From the NCBI RefSeq assembly GCF_006716125.1, contig NZ_VFOM01000002.1:124001-188000 (forward strand): a stretch of DNA of 64,000 nucleotides, written 5' to 3'. Shown piece by piece: positions 47,438 through 56,263 of the stretch; position 1 is the first letter of the stretch, and each line of letters starts with the position of its first letter. The position numbers and the translations under genes were made by a program. A model generated the notes under the pieces. It worked only from the letters and a program-made list of their open reading frames with translations, made no database searches and was not told the DNA's origin. This DNA is from Homoserinimonas aerilata (lineage in GTDB: Bacteria; Actinomycetota; Actinomycetes; Actinomycetales; Microbacteriaceae).

Positions 47438-48043
47438 ATGCTGCTCTCTGATCGCGACATCACCGCAGGACTCGCCTCAGGCCGCATCGGCCTTGACCCG
47501 TATGACCCGGAGATGGTGCAGCCGTCGAGTATCGATGTGCGCCTCGACCGCTACTTTCGGTTGTTCGACAACCACAAGTACCCGTTCATCGACCCGGCGG
47601 AGGATCAGCCGGAGCTCACCCACCTGGTCGAGGTCGACCCGGATCAGGCGTTCATCCTGCACCCGGGCGAGTTCGTGCTCGGTTCCACCTACGAGCAGGT
47701 CACGCTGCCCGACGATGTTGCTGCGCGCCTCGAGGGCAAGAGCTCGCTGGGTCGCCTCGGCCTGCTCACGCATTCCACGGCCGGCTTCGTCGACCCGGGT
47801 TTCTCCGGTCATGTCACGCTGGAGTTGAGCAATGTGGCGACACTGCCGATCAAGTTGTGGCCGGGCATGAAGATCGGGCAGCTGTGCTTCTTCAGGCTCA
47901 CCTCGCCGGCCGAGAAGCCGTACGGTTCTGGCGCGACCTTCTCCCGCTACCTGGGGCAGCGCGGGCCGACGGCGTCGCGTTCGCACCTGAACTTCCACCG
48001 CACCGACGTCTCGGTGACCGACGCGGGCCGCCCCGGCGCCTGA
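47438..48043 (+). CDS. dcd: dCTP deaminase
   Basis: A 201-residue dCTP deaminase of the dUTPase fold. Conserved: [10 protein letters not shown] near residue 28, [10 protein letters not shown] near 107 (Ser and Arg of the active site), [19 protein letters not shown] near 121-139 with the catalytic Glu. It converts dCTP to dUTP, or to dUMP if bifunctional as in mycobacteria; the sequence alone does not decide this for me. It is the first intact chromosomal protein gene to the right of the prophage, and appears monocistronic. Confidence 0.93.
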   Translation: MLLSDRDITAGLASGRIGLDPYDPEMVQPSSIDVRLDRYFRLFDNHKYPFIDPAEDQPELTHLVEVDPDQAFILHPGEFVLGSTYEQVTLPDDVAARLEGKSSLGRLGLLTHSTAGFVDPGFSGHVTLELSNVATLPIKLWPGMKIGQLCFFRLTSPAEKPYGSGATFSRYLGQRGPTASRSHLNFHRTDVSVTDAGRPGA

Positions 48044-48073
48044 CCGGCATCCGGGGCAACCTTTGTAGCGCCC

Positions 48074-50146
48074 CTACGCTGCGTGCTTCGCCGGCTCGGC
48101 GTCGCGAACGCGGTTGCGCCGGTGCCGCGGCCACCAGAACCAGTCGCCCAACGTGAAGGTGAGCGCCGGCACAATGACGGTGCGCACCAGGAGAGTGTCG
48201 ATAAGAACGCCGACGCAGACGATGATGCCGATCTGGGTGAGCGTTATGAGCGGCAGAACGCCGAGCACGGCGAAAACCGCTGCAAGGAGGATGCCGGCGC
48301 TCGTGATGACACCGCCGGTGGCCGACAGTGCCCGGATCATTCCCGGCCGGGTACCCAAATGTTCGGCCTCCTCCTTGGCCCGCGTCACCAAGAAGATGTT
48401 GTAGTCGACCCCGAGCGCCACCAGGAACAGGAAACTGAAAAGCAGAACAGAGTTGTCGAGGGCAGAGAAACCGAACACCGACTGGAACAGCAGCCAGCTC
48501 GCCCCCACACTCGCAAAGAATGATGCGACAACGGTGAGCAGCAAGATGATCGGCGCCACCACAGAGCGCAACAGAAGCACCAACACCAAAAAGACCAGGG
48601 CAAGGATGAGCGGGATCACCAAATCTTGGTCACGCTCCTGAGCGGTCGCCGAATCAAGACTCTGTGCGTCCACACCACCGACGAGCGCATCCGCCCCGGA
48701 GACGTTGTGCACCTTGTCTCGCAGCGCCCGGATGGTGTCGTAAGCCTCATCCGTTTCGGCGGCAGCATTCAGCGAAACGCTGATCTGTGTGATGCTCCCG
48801 TCGCTGTCGCCGACGGTCGCCGAGGTGACCCCGGCAACGCTGGATGCGGCATCCGCAACATCCTGTGCCTGGTCACTGTTGGCGATGACGACGGCCGGTG
48901 AGCCGCTACCTGCCGAGAAAGCGTCAGCCAGAATCTCCTGGCCGGTGACCGACTCGGGGGTGGCGGTGAACTTCTCGGTCTGCGACAGACCAACCTGCAC
49001 CTGCGGTACGGCCGCGGCGAGCCCGCCGAGCAGTAGAAGACCGACGATGGCGACGGCGAGAGGTTTACGGGAGACGAGAGTACCGAGCTTGTGCCAGAAC
49101 CCCTTCGCGAGGCGATCCTCAGAGTTGAAACGGGGAATGTAAGGCCAGAACAGGCCGCGACCGAACAAAACGAGAGCGGCAGGGAGCACGACGAGTGCGA
49201 AGATCATGGCGACGACGATGCCCGCAGCGCACGCCAAACCGAGCGCCCGGTTGCCGCCAAGTTCGGCAAACAGCAGGGTGAGCAGGCTGAGCACGACGGT
49301 CGAACCGCTGGCAATGATCGCGGGCCCCGCGCCGCGGAGGGCAAAACTCATGGCCGTGCGGCGGTCTTCGTGGATGCGCAGTTCGTCGCGGTACCGGGCG
49401 ATGAGCAGAAGGGCGTAGTTGGTCCCTGCGCCGAAAACGAGCACCGAGAGGATGCCGGTGATTGACGCGTCGATGGGAATGCCGACGAGGGCTGCCACAT
49501 TGCGGGCCACAACCCCGGCTACGGCGTCGGCCATTCCGACGACCGCGAGCGGAACTAGCCACAACCACGGGCTGCGGTAGGTGACGATCAGGAGCACCGC
49601 GACCACACCGACCGTGGTGAGCAGCAGGGTGAAGTTGGCGCCCTTGAACACGGCGGCAATGTCGACGGCGAAACCCTCAGGCCCGGTGAGAAGCGCGGTC
49701 AGCCCGTCAGGGAGGTCTTCGTTCGCGGTGGTGCGGATGTCGGTGGCCCGTTCGGCCTGCACCGGAACGTCATTGAGTGTCTTAAGCGGCACGATGACGA
49801 GCGCCGTGGTGCCGTCATCCGAGATCTGAGCGGGCGGCAAGAAGTCGGATGTGGCGAGAGGGGTGAGAGCCTTCTGGCGTTCGTTGATTGCGGTGACGTC
49901 GGCCTCACTGAGCGTGGCGCCGTCACGGGAGAAGACGATGAGGGCGGCCGTCGTGTCGGCGCCGGGGAGCTTCTCCTGGAGGGCGGCGACCTCGGCGGAT
50001 TCGGCACTGTCGGGGAGGCCGTTGCCGGGGGCGTCCTCTGTGGCTTTGCCGCCGAAGAGCAGCAGTGCGAGTGCTGCGGCGAGGGCGACGACGAGCACGA
50101 TCCATGACGTGCGCCGTCCGGTGATGACGTTGCGGAGGGGGCCCAT
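48074..50146 (-). CDS. MMPL/RND-family exporter
   Basis: A 690-residue membrane protein with two repeats, each one helix, a soluble domain and five more helices, about 12 in all: MMPL architecture. Visible are PIDASITGILSVLVFGAGTNY and the equivalent LGVDYNIFLVTRA in the second half, where the GTDY/GVDY motif carries the proton-relay Asp-Tyr pair. It is divergent from a MarR gene and next to a carotenoid cluster; in Corynebacterium an MMPL gene is part of the equivalent crt operon. Substrate unknown, possibly a lipid or terpenoid. Confidence 0.9.
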   Translation of the reverse strand: MGPLRNVITGRRTSWIVLVVALAAALALLLFGGKATEDAPGNGLPDSAESAEVAALQEKLPGADTTAALIVFSRDGATLSEADVTAINERQKALTPLATSDFLPPAQISDDGTTALVIVPLKTLNDVPVQAERATDIRTTANEDLPDGLTALLTGPEGFAVDIAAVFKGANFTLLLTTVGVVAVLLIVTYRSPWLWLVPLAVVGMADAVAGVVARNVAALVGIPIDASITGILSVLVFGAGTNYALLLIARYRDELRIHEDRRTAMSFALRGAGPAIIASGSTVVLSLLTLLFAELGGNRALGLACAAGIVVAMIFALVVLPAALVLFGRGLFWPYIPRFNSEDRLAKGFWHKLGTLVSRKPLAVAIVGLLLLGGLAAAVPQVQVGLSQTEKFTATPESVTGQEILADAFSAGSGSPAVVIANSDQAQDVADAASSVAGVTSATVGDSDGSITQISVSLNAAAETDEAYDTIRALRDKVHNVSGADALVGGVDAQSLDSATAQERDQDLVIPLILALVFLVLVLLLRSVVAPIILLLTVVASFFASVGASWLLFQSVFGFSALDNSVLLFSFLFLVALGVDYNIFLVTRAKEEAEHLGTRPGMIRALSATGGVITSAGILLAAVFAVLGVLPLITLTQIGIIVCVGVLIDTLLVRTVIVPALTFTLGDWFWWPRHRRNRVRDAEPAKHAA

Positions 50147-50191
50147 GGTCGTCCTTTACTAGGCAAGTGGATTATTAGAAGCGTTAGCTAC

Positions 50192-50203
50192 CTTACATGT
50201 AAG
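50192..50203. promoter_or_regulatory. 12-bp palindrome between mmpL and marR (candidate MarR operator)
   Basis: CTTACATGTAAG is a perfect palindrome in the 66-bp gap. On the + side a -10-like TAAGAT overlaps its right arm, 7 nt before the marR ATG (leaderless geometry). On the minus side TTACAT could be a -35 for a TAATAA -10 leading to mmpL. A MarR dimer bound here would block both. Confidence 0.65.
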
Positions 50204-50212
50204 ATATAAATC

Positions 50213-50686
50213 ATGACTAACAATCGTGCGGAGGGCCCGCAGGTTCCTGTGCACGAGAGCACCCGTCTGCTCCGTGAATTCACGTCACTCGGTGACGAGT
50301 TCGAGAGGTATATGGGCCGGGAGCTCACCGTCAACCCCACAGACCTTCAGGCGATGCAGCATCTGATCATGAGTGGGCCACTGAGCCCCACCGAGATCGC
50401 ACGCCGGCTCCAAATCAGCACCGCCGCTGCGACGGTCGTGGTTGACCGGCTCGCCAAGGTGGGTCACGTGAGCAGAGCTGCGCACCCCACCGACCGGCGC
50501 GGGGTTGTTGTGGTGCCCGCGAAAGAGTCTGTGGCGAAGGCCATGAGCACTCTTATGCCGATGATCACGGGCATCGACGAGATCATTGGCGAGTTCGACG
50601 AGACAGAGAAGGACACGATAACCCGCTACCTGCGTCGCGTCATCGACGTGTACCGAAGCAGCATTCCCGCAGGAGATTCGTCGTGA
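50213..50686 (+). CDS. MarR-family regulator (CrtR-like by context)
   Basis: A 157-residue winged-helix protein: TDLQAMQHLIMSGPLSPTEI, then the recognition helix RLQISTAAATVVVDRLAKVG and the wing SRAAHPTDRRGVVV. It is divergent from the MMPL gene and near the crt genes. In Corynebacterium glutamicum the MarR-type CrtR represses the carotenoid operon and responds to isoprenyl pyrophosphates; the same role here is inference from context. Confidence 0.85.
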   Translation: MTNNRAEGPQVPVHESTRLLREFTSLGDEFERYMGRELTVNPTDLQAMQHLIMSGPLSPTEIARRLQISTAAATVVVDRLAKVGHVSRAAHPTDRRGVVVVPAKESVAKAMSTLMPMITGIDEIIGEFDETEKDTITRYLRRVIDVYRSSIPAGDSS

Positions 50687-50709
50687 GGTTCTGTCTCGTC
50701 AGCGCAGCG

Positions 50710-51246
50710 TCAGTGCGCTCCCTCCGTGGCGCCTGGCCACTGCGCCAGTTGCATGACCAGCCACGGGCTGAAGGCAAAGGGCGTCGCCTTGACGGCGGTG
50801 GCCAGGGCCGTCGGCTGAACCCAGGCAAACTCCCCGACCTCATCCTCAGAGGGGTTCACCTCTCCGACCAGGGTCGCGCGGAACACCGGGCACACCTCGT
50901 TTTCGACGACTCCGGATGCGTCCACGGCGCGGTAACGAAAGTCCGGCAGAATCGGTTCGATTGCGGTGACCGTGGCCCCGAGTTCGCGCACGGCACGACG
51001 CGTGATGGTGTCTTCGAACGACTCGTCGACACCCGGATGACCGCAGAAACTGTTGGTCCACACCCCCGGCCAGGTGGCCTTGCTGAGTGCGCGACGGGTG
51101 ACCAACACCTCGCCGGCCTCGTTGAAAAGGTGGCACGAGAACGCCAAATGCAGCGGAGTCTCCGAGCTATGAACGCTCGACTTGGGGGCGGTGCCGATCG
51201 GCTTGCCGTCGTCAGAGAGCAGAACAACAAGTTCGGAGAGTTCCAT
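50710..51246 (-). CDS. idi: Isopentenyl-diphosphate delta-isomerase (type I)
   Basis: A 178-residue Nudix-fold enzyme that interconverts IPP and DMAPP. The active-site Cys is in NSFCGHPG near residue 45 and the acid in VENEVCPVF; the Nudix-like RRAVRELGA helix lies between. I start at ATG 51246; the longer frame would run into crtE on the other strand. It supplies DMAPP to the GGPP synthase next door. Its start overlaps the annotated crtE start head to head by 2 bp. Confidence 0.93.
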   Translation of the reverse strand: MELSELVVLLSDDGKPIGTAPKSSVHSSETPLHLAFSCHLFNEAGEVLVTRRALSKATWPGVWTNSFCGHPGVDESFEDTITRRAVRELGATVTAIEPILPDFRYRAVDASGVVENEVCPVFRATLVGEVNPSEDEVGEFAWVQPTALATAVKATPFAFSPWLVMQLAQWPGATEGAH

Positions 51247-52333
51247 GAGCAGTAGTCTGCCCCATGGGGATGCGGGCCCGGCCCCAAAGGAATCGCGCAG
51301 AGACGAGCGGGTCATGCGCGTGCTCGACGAGTTTTTCTCCTCTTCGGGGCGGCGCGCGCATCAGCACGGACCTCAATATGTTGAGCTGTGGCGACAACTG
51401 CGCCACAGCACCACGGGCGGCAAACTGTTCCGGCCGAGGATGGTTTTCACTGCGTACGACGGTCTCGGCGGCGTTGATGATGAGGCGGTCGCCTGGGTGG
51501 GGGCCGCATTCGAGCTCCTGCACACCGCCCTCATCGTGCACGATGACGTCATCGACCGTGACTTCGTGCGACGGGGCCTGCCGAACATCTCGGGAACCTA
51601 TCGCGATCGAGCGCTCGCCGCAGGTGCCCCTCAGCACGAGGCCGAGCACCGTGGCCTGAGCGCTGCCGTCGTGGCCGGTGACCTTGCGCTGTTCTATTCG
51701 TACCGGCTCATCGACCGCAGCGGCGTAACAGGTCGCCGTCGCCGTCGCGTCCTCGACCTGATGGACGACGCGCTGTTCGCGAGTGCGGCCGGCGAACTGC
51801 TCGACCTCGACTATTCGGGGGCCATCAGCATCCCGACTGTTGACAGTATCCTCACCATGGCGCGCCTGAAGACGGCGGTGTACTCATTTGAGGGCCCCCT
51901 CATGGCTGGCGCTGTCATGGCCGGCGCGTCGGATGCCGTTGTCGCCTCGCTCGAAGACTTCGGACGCGAACTGGGCACCGCTTACCAGATCGTCGACGAC
52001 CTCCTCGGAGTGTTTGGCGACGCGGAGGAGACCGGCAAATCGACCACGAGTGATCTGCGCGAAGGCAAACGCACCGTACTGGTCGCGCACGCCGCGTCCA
52101 CAGAAATCTGGCGTGAGATGGTCCCCCTGTTCGGCTCGCCGACACTCTCCGACCTCGAAGCCGATGGTCTTCGGGCGAAGCTCGATCAGAGTGGTGCGCG
52201 AGCCTATGCTGAAGCTCTGCTTGCCGAGCATGTGCAGCGGGCGCGGAACGTGCTCGCCCGTGCCGAAATGCCTGAGGCACTGCGTGCAGGTTTGGAGCCC
52301 GTCATCGAGACCGTTCTGAGGAGAGGCAGATGA
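51245..52333 (+). CDS. crtE: Geranylgeranyl diphosphate synthase
   Basis: A 362-residue polyprenyl synthase. First Asp-rich motif: HDDVIDRD after the GGKLFRP region; second: YQIVDDLLGVFGD. The catalytic Lys/Arg set (GKLFRPR, KSTTSDLREGKRT) is present. It makes GGPP for CrtB. ATG 51245 has CGGAGAG 4 bp upstream but leaves no gap to idi; ATG 51314 is the alternative, which would leave 67 bp with a TAGTCT box at 51253-51258. The stop overlaps crtB by 4 bp. Confidence 0.92.
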   Translation: MSSSLPHGDAGPAPKESRRDERVMRVLDEFFSSSGRRAHQHGPQYVELWRQLRHSTTGGKLFRPRMVFTAYDGLGGVDDEAVAWVGAAFELLHTALIVHDDVIDRDFVRRGLPNISGTYRDRALAAGAPQHEAEHRGLSAAVVAGDLALFYSYRLIDRSGVTGRRRRRVLDLMDDALFASAAGELLDLDYSGAISIPTVDSILTMARLKTAVYSFEGPLMAGAVMAGASDAVVASLEDFGRELGTAYQIVDDLLGVFGDAEETGKSTTSDLREGKRTVLVAHAASTEIWREMVPLFGSPTLSDLEADGLRAKLDQSGARAYAEALLAEHVQRARNVLARAEMPEALRAGLEPVIETVLRRGR

Positions 52334-53196
52334 GTCGACTCGACCTCTATACGAGCGTTTCTGAGGCGGCGGCGGCGGTCGTCATCCGGCAGTATTCGAC
52401 CTCGTTCGGTCTGGCCTCCGGCTTGCTCGATGCTCCAGTGCGGCGCGACATCGCCAACATCTATGCGCTCGTGCGTGTCGCCGATGAGGTCGTCGATGGT
52501 GTTTCAGAGGATGCGGGCCTCAGCAGAGAAGACGCGGCGCAGAGCCTCGACGAGCTTGAAGCGCAGACGGTGCAGGCATTCGAGCTCGGATTCAGCACCA
52601 ACCCGATCGTGCACGCCTGCGCCACAACCGCCCGAAAGGTCGGTTTCGGTCGCGAGCTGACCGAACCGTTCTTCGCCTCCATGCGCGCCGACCTGACGCA
52701 AACGGTGCATGACGACGACAGCTTCGAACGCTACGTCTACGGTTCGGCGGAGGTCATAGGGCTCATGTGCCTGCGCGTGTTCCTTTACGGGCACGACCGC
52801 ACGCCTCAGCAGCACGATCAGCTCGAGCGTGGAGCGCGCGCCCTGGGCGCCGCGTTTCAGAAGGTCAACTTTCTTCGCGACCTCGCGGACGACTACGAGA
52901 CACTCGGTCGCAGCTACTTTCCGCACGTCGACATTGCGAAGTTCGACGAAGAGCAGAAGCTGCTCATCCTCGACGACATCGACGCCGAGCTTCGCATCTC
53001 CCGTGCGTCGCTGCCGTTGCTACCGCGCCGCAGCCGCCGCGCCGTCGCCCTCGCCCACTGCCTTTTCGCGGAACTTGCCCGCCGGCTGCGCGACACTCCG
53101 GCAGACCACATCCTCACCGCACGAGTGAGTGTTCCCACGGCCGTGAAGCTGCGACTGGCGGCAGCGTCACTCGCCGGAAGGATGCCGCAGGCATGA
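52330..53196 (+). CDS. crtB: Phytoene synthase
   Basis: A 288-residue trans-isoprenyl diphosphate synthase-type protein that condenses two GGPP into phytoene. Conserved: YSTSFGLASGLL near residue 20, YALVRVADEVVDG (first Asp-rich motif) near 43-55, and FQKVNFLRDLADDYETLG with GRSYFP (second motif). The ATG overlaps the crtE stop and its stop overlaps crtI (both ATGA), so the three are coupled. Confidence 0.94.
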   Translation: MSRLDLYTSVSEAAAAVVIRQYSTSFGLASGLLDAPVRRDIANIYALVRVADEVVDGVSEDAGLSREDAAQSLDELEAQTVQAFELGFSTNPIVHACATTARKVGFGRELTEPFFASMRADLTQTVHDDDSFERYVYGSAEVIGLMCLRVFLYGHDRTPQQHDQLERGARALGAAFQKVNFLRDLADDYETLGRSYFPHVDIAKFDEEQKLLILDDIDAELRISRASLPLLPRRSRRAVALAHCLFAELARRLRDTPADHILTARVSVPTAVKLRLAAASLAGRMPQA

Positions 53197-54707
53197 CCCA
53201 CACGGTTGTGATCGGTGGCGGAATCTCGGGGCTCGCCACGGCGGGCCTCCTCGCCCGCGAGGGGCACCGGGTGACCCTTCTCGAAAAGCAGGAAAGCGTC
53301 GGCGGCCGTGCCGGCGTGTGGGAGCAGGATGGTTTCCGTTTTGACACGGGCCCCTCCTGGTACCTGATGCCCGAAGTTTTCGACCACTTCTTCACACTCA
53401 TGGGCACCTCGGCGCAAGAGCAACTCGAGCTCGTCAAACTCGACCCCGGGTACCGCGTCTACTTCGAGGGGCACCGCGACCCCATCGAGGTGCAGGTGGG
53501 TAGAGAGGCGAACCTGGCGCTGTTCGACTCGATCGAGCCCGGCTCCGGCGCCCGGATGGCCCGCTACCTTGACTCCGCCGCCGAAACCTACGAAATGGCG
53601 AAGCGGCGGTTCCTGTACTCGACGTTCGAATCGTTCACCCCACTGCTGCGCGGCGATGTCCTCCGACGCAGCCCCAAGCTGGTGCGACTGCTGCTGCAGA
53701 CGCTCGACTCGTTCGCATCCCGCACCGTTCAAGATCCGCGACTGCGGCAGATACTCGGCTACCCGGCCGTGTTCCTCGGATCGTCACCGTATCTCACCCC
53801 CAGCATGTATCACCTCATGAGTCACCTCGACCTCACTGACGGTGTCTACTACCCGATGGGCGGCTTCACAGGCCTCATCGAGCGCATCGCGCAACTGGCC
53901 ATCGACGCGGGGGTGACGGTGCGAACATCCGCACCCGTCGCCCGAATCCTTGTCGCCGACGGCACAGCCGTCGGGGTCGAGCTTGAGAGTGGGGAGCGAA
54001 TCGACGCCGACCTCGTCGTCTCCACCGCAGACCTGCACCACACAGAAACGCGGATGCTCGAACCGCAGCACCAGACATACCCGCAGAAATATTGGGACTC
54101 ACGCGTCGCCGGCCCTGGCGCCCTCCTGCTGTATCTGGGGGTGAAGGGTGAACTCCCCCAGCTCGAACACCACACCCTGCTGTTCGCGAGCGACTGGCGC
54201 AACAACTTCGGTGCCATCTTCGACAAGCCCACCCGCATGCCAGAAATACCCAGCCTGTACATCTGCAAACCCAGCGGCGTCGACCCTGATGTCGCCCCCG
54301 ACGGCCACGAGAACGTGTTCGTACTCGTCCCTGTGCCCGCCGACCCCGGCCTCGACGGCCTGGAGGCGCTCGCCGACGAGGTCATTGCGCAGATCTCCGA
54401 CTGGGCAGCGATTCCCGACCTCGCCGAGCGCATCGTCGTGCGTCGCGTCGTCGGCCCCGGCGACTTCGAAAGCGGCCTCAACGCGTGGAAGGGTTCCGCC
54501 CTCGGGCCGGCACACACTCTGCGTCAGAGCGCATTCTTTCGCGCCGGAAATGTGAGCCGCCGCGTGAAGGGGCTCCTCTACGCTGGTTCCTCCAGCATCC
54601 CCGGCATCGGGCTTCCCATGTGTCTCATCAGTGCCGAGCTTGTCGTCAAACGCCTCCGCGGCGACGTGTCGACGGGCCCGCTGCCCGAGCCGCGGGATGC
54701 GCGTTGA
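53193..54707 (+). CDS. crtI: Phytoene desaturase
   Basis: A 504-residue FAD-dependent desaturase. The N-terminus has the dinucleotide fold VVIGGGISGLATAGLLAREG; downstream are GGRAGVWEQDGFRFDTGPSW, typical of CrtI, PMGGFTGLIERIAQLA and the C-terminal AGSSSIPGIGLPMCLISAEL. It converts phytoene to lycopene by repeated desaturation. Start ATG 53193; the long open frame upstream reads through crtB and is rejected. The stop overlaps the next ATG (TGATG). Confidence 0.94.
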   Translation: MTHTVVIGGGISGLATAGLLAREGHRVTLLEKQESVGGRAGVWEQDGFRFDTGPSWYLMPEVFDHFFTLMGTSAQEQLELVKLDPGYRVYFEGHRDPIEVQVGREANLALFDSIEPGSGARMARYLDSAAETYEMAKRRFLYSTFESFTPLLRGDVLRRSPKLVRLLLQTLDSFASRTVQDPRLRQILGYPAVFLGSSPYLTPSMYHLMSHLDLTDGVYYPMGGFTGLIERIAQLAIDAGVTVRTSAPVARILVADGTAVGVELESGERIDADLVVSTADLHHTETRMLEPQHQTYPQKYWDSRVAGPGALLLYLGVKGELPQLEHHTLLFASDWRNNFGAIFDKPTRMPEIPSLYICKPSGVDPDVAPDGHENVFVLVPVPADPGLDGLEALADEVIAQISDWAAIPDLAERIVVRRVVGPGDFESGLNAWKGSALGPAHTLRQSAFFRAGNVSRRVKGLLYAGSSSIPGIGLPMCLISAELVVKRLRGDVSTGPLPEPRDAR

Positions 54708-55045
54708 TGGGCCTGATCTACCTTGGCGCGCTGCTCACGTCACTCGGCTGCATGGTGCTGCTCGATCGACGGTTCGGCCTGTTCTTCTGGCGCGATCGTC
54801 GTCGAGCGACGATCGTGCTCGCATCCGGTCTGGTGTTCTTCATCGTGTGGGATCTCTTCGGAATCGGTCTCGACATCTTCTTTCGCGGCGAAACCGACTT
54901 CATGACAGGCATCCTGCTCGCCCCCGAGCTGCCGCTCGAGGAACCCTTCTTCCTCGCCCTGCTGTGCTACCTCAGCATGAACGCCTACGGGGCCCTCACC
55001 CATCGCGACGCTGGGCGCCCCCGGGCGGGGAGGGGCACCGCATGA
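54707..55045 (+). CDS. crtYe: Lycopene/flavuxanthin cyclase subunit (CrtYe-like)
   Basis: A 112-residue membrane protein with three hydrophobic helices and the lycopene cyclase-domain pattern: DRRFGLFFWRDRRR, then VVFFIVWDLFGIGLDIFFRG-like residues and PELPLEEPFFLALLCYLSMN, where the Pro-Leu-Glu-Glu motif is diagnostic. It works as a heterodimer with the next gene product to cyclise the ends of the C50 chain. Gene order suggests the epsilon type of decaprenoxanthin. Confidence 0.88.
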   Translation: MGLIYLGALLTSLGCMVLLDRRFGLFFWRDRRRATIVLASGLVFFIVWDLFGIGLDIFFRGETDFMTGILLAPELPLEEPFFLALLCYLSMNAYGALTHRDAGRPRAGRGTA

Positions 55046-55353
55046 TGGATTACTGGATGCTCAACTTCGCATTTCTGGGCGTTGTGCTCATCGTCGTGGC
55101 CGCGGCCGTCGGTGTTCGTCGTGCGCCGCGCTGGCGAGCGGTGGGCATCACGGCGGCCGCGGTGCTCATCATGACGGCGGTCTTCGACAATGTGATGATC
55201 GCCATCGGCCTGTTCGGCTACAACCCAGATCGCATCTCGGGCCAGTTCATCGGCCTCGCACCGCTCGAAGATTTTGCGTACGCGATCGCTGCTGTCATTC
55301 TTCTACCCTGCCTCTGGCGGCTACTCGAAAGGCCCCGCGGTGTCGACGCTTAG
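55042..55353 (+). CDS. crtYf: Lycopene/flavuxanthin cyclase subunit (CrtYf-like)
   Basis: A 103-residue membrane protein, second half of the heterodimeric cyclase, with three helices and the motifs MTAVFDNVMIAIGLFGYNPD and GLAPLEDFAYAI (again a Pro-Leu-Glu motif). ATG 55042 overlaps the crtYe stop; the end overlaps crtEb by 14 bp. The ring type (epsilon, gamma or beta) cannot be decided by eye. Confidence 0.87.
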   Translation: MMDYWMLNFAFLGVVLIVVAAAVGVRRAPRWRAVGITAAAVLIMTAVFDNVMIAIGLFGYNPDRISGQFIGLAPLEDFAYAIAAVILLPCLWRLLERPRGVDA

Positions 55354-56203
55354 AGCTCTTCTCGTCTCCTCGCGCCCCCTCAGCTGGGTCAACACGGCAT
55401 TCCCGTTTGCGGCCGCGTACCTCACGACAACGCGTGAGATCGATCTGACCCTCGTGCTCGGAACCCTCTTCTTTCTCATCCCCTACAACCTGGCGATGTA
55501 CGGCATCAATGATGTCTTCGACTACGAGTCAGACCTCGCCAACCCGCGCAAGGGTGGCGTCGAGGGTGCACTCCTCGAACCGCGGATGCACAGGGTCACC
55601 CTGTGGGCGGCCGCCGTCACGACGGTGCCGTTCATCGTCTACCTGGTGCTCGTGGGCAACCCGGCGTCGTGGGTTGTTCTCGCCGTCAGCATGTTCGCCG
55701 TCTACGCCTACTCCGCGCCCGGACTGCGCTTCAAAGAGCGACCGGTGCTCGATTCGCTCACCTCGAGCACCCACTTCGTCTCACCCGCCATCTACGCCCT
55801 CGTGTTGGCTGGCGCACACGTGACGCCGCAGCTGGTCGCCATCCTCGGCGCGTTCTTCGTGTGGGGTGTTGCGAGTCACGCCTTCGGCGCCGTTCAAGAC
55901 ATTGTGGCCGACCGGGAGGGCGGAATCGCGTCGATCGCGACCGTCTTTGGTGGCCGCGCGACCGTCCGCATCGCCACTGTCGCGTATGCCGCATCCGGTG
56001 TTCTTCTCCTGTTTGCCGGGTGGCCGGCGCTGCTCGCGGCTGTTCTCGCGGTGCCCTACATCCTCGCCGTCATTCCGTTCTGGAATGTGGCGGATGATGA
56101 TTCCGAGACGGCGAACCGGGGCTGGCGTCGCTTTCTGTGGCTCAACTTCTTCAGCGGTTTCGTCGTGACGATGCTGCTGATCGCATGGTGGTCGTTCGGC
56201 TGA
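55340..56203 (+). CDS. crtEb: Lycopene elongase (UbiA-type prenyltransferase)
   Basis: A 287-residue UbiA-superfamily membrane enzyme starting at GTG 55340. The first Asp motif is NDVFDYESDLANPRKGG and the second DIVADREGGIAS; about eight hydrophobic helices surround them. It adds two C5 units to lycopene to give the C50 flavuxanthin. It ends the crtE-B-I-Ye-Yf-Eb operon, the same order as the decaprenoxanthin cluster of corynebacteria apart from the MMPL gene. Confidence 0.92.
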   Translation: MSTLRALLVSSRPLSWVNTAFPFAAAYLTTTREIDLTLVLGTLFFLIPYNLAMYGINDVFDYESDLANPRKGGVEGALLEPRMHRVTLWAAAVTTVPFIVYLVLVGNPASWVVLAVSMFAVYAYSAPGLRFKERPVLDSLTSSTHFVSPAIYALVLAGAHVTPQLVAILGAFFVWGVASHAFGAVQDIVADREGGIASIATVFGGRATVRIATVAYAASGVLLLFAGWPALLAAVLAVPYILAVIPFWNVADDDSETANRGWRRFLWLNFFSGFVVTMLLIAWWSFG

Positions 56204-56263
56204 GCCTTCTCCGGCGGCAGGTTACCGGGTGCGCCTACCGGGTGTGCCTGCGGGCGGTGCCGC

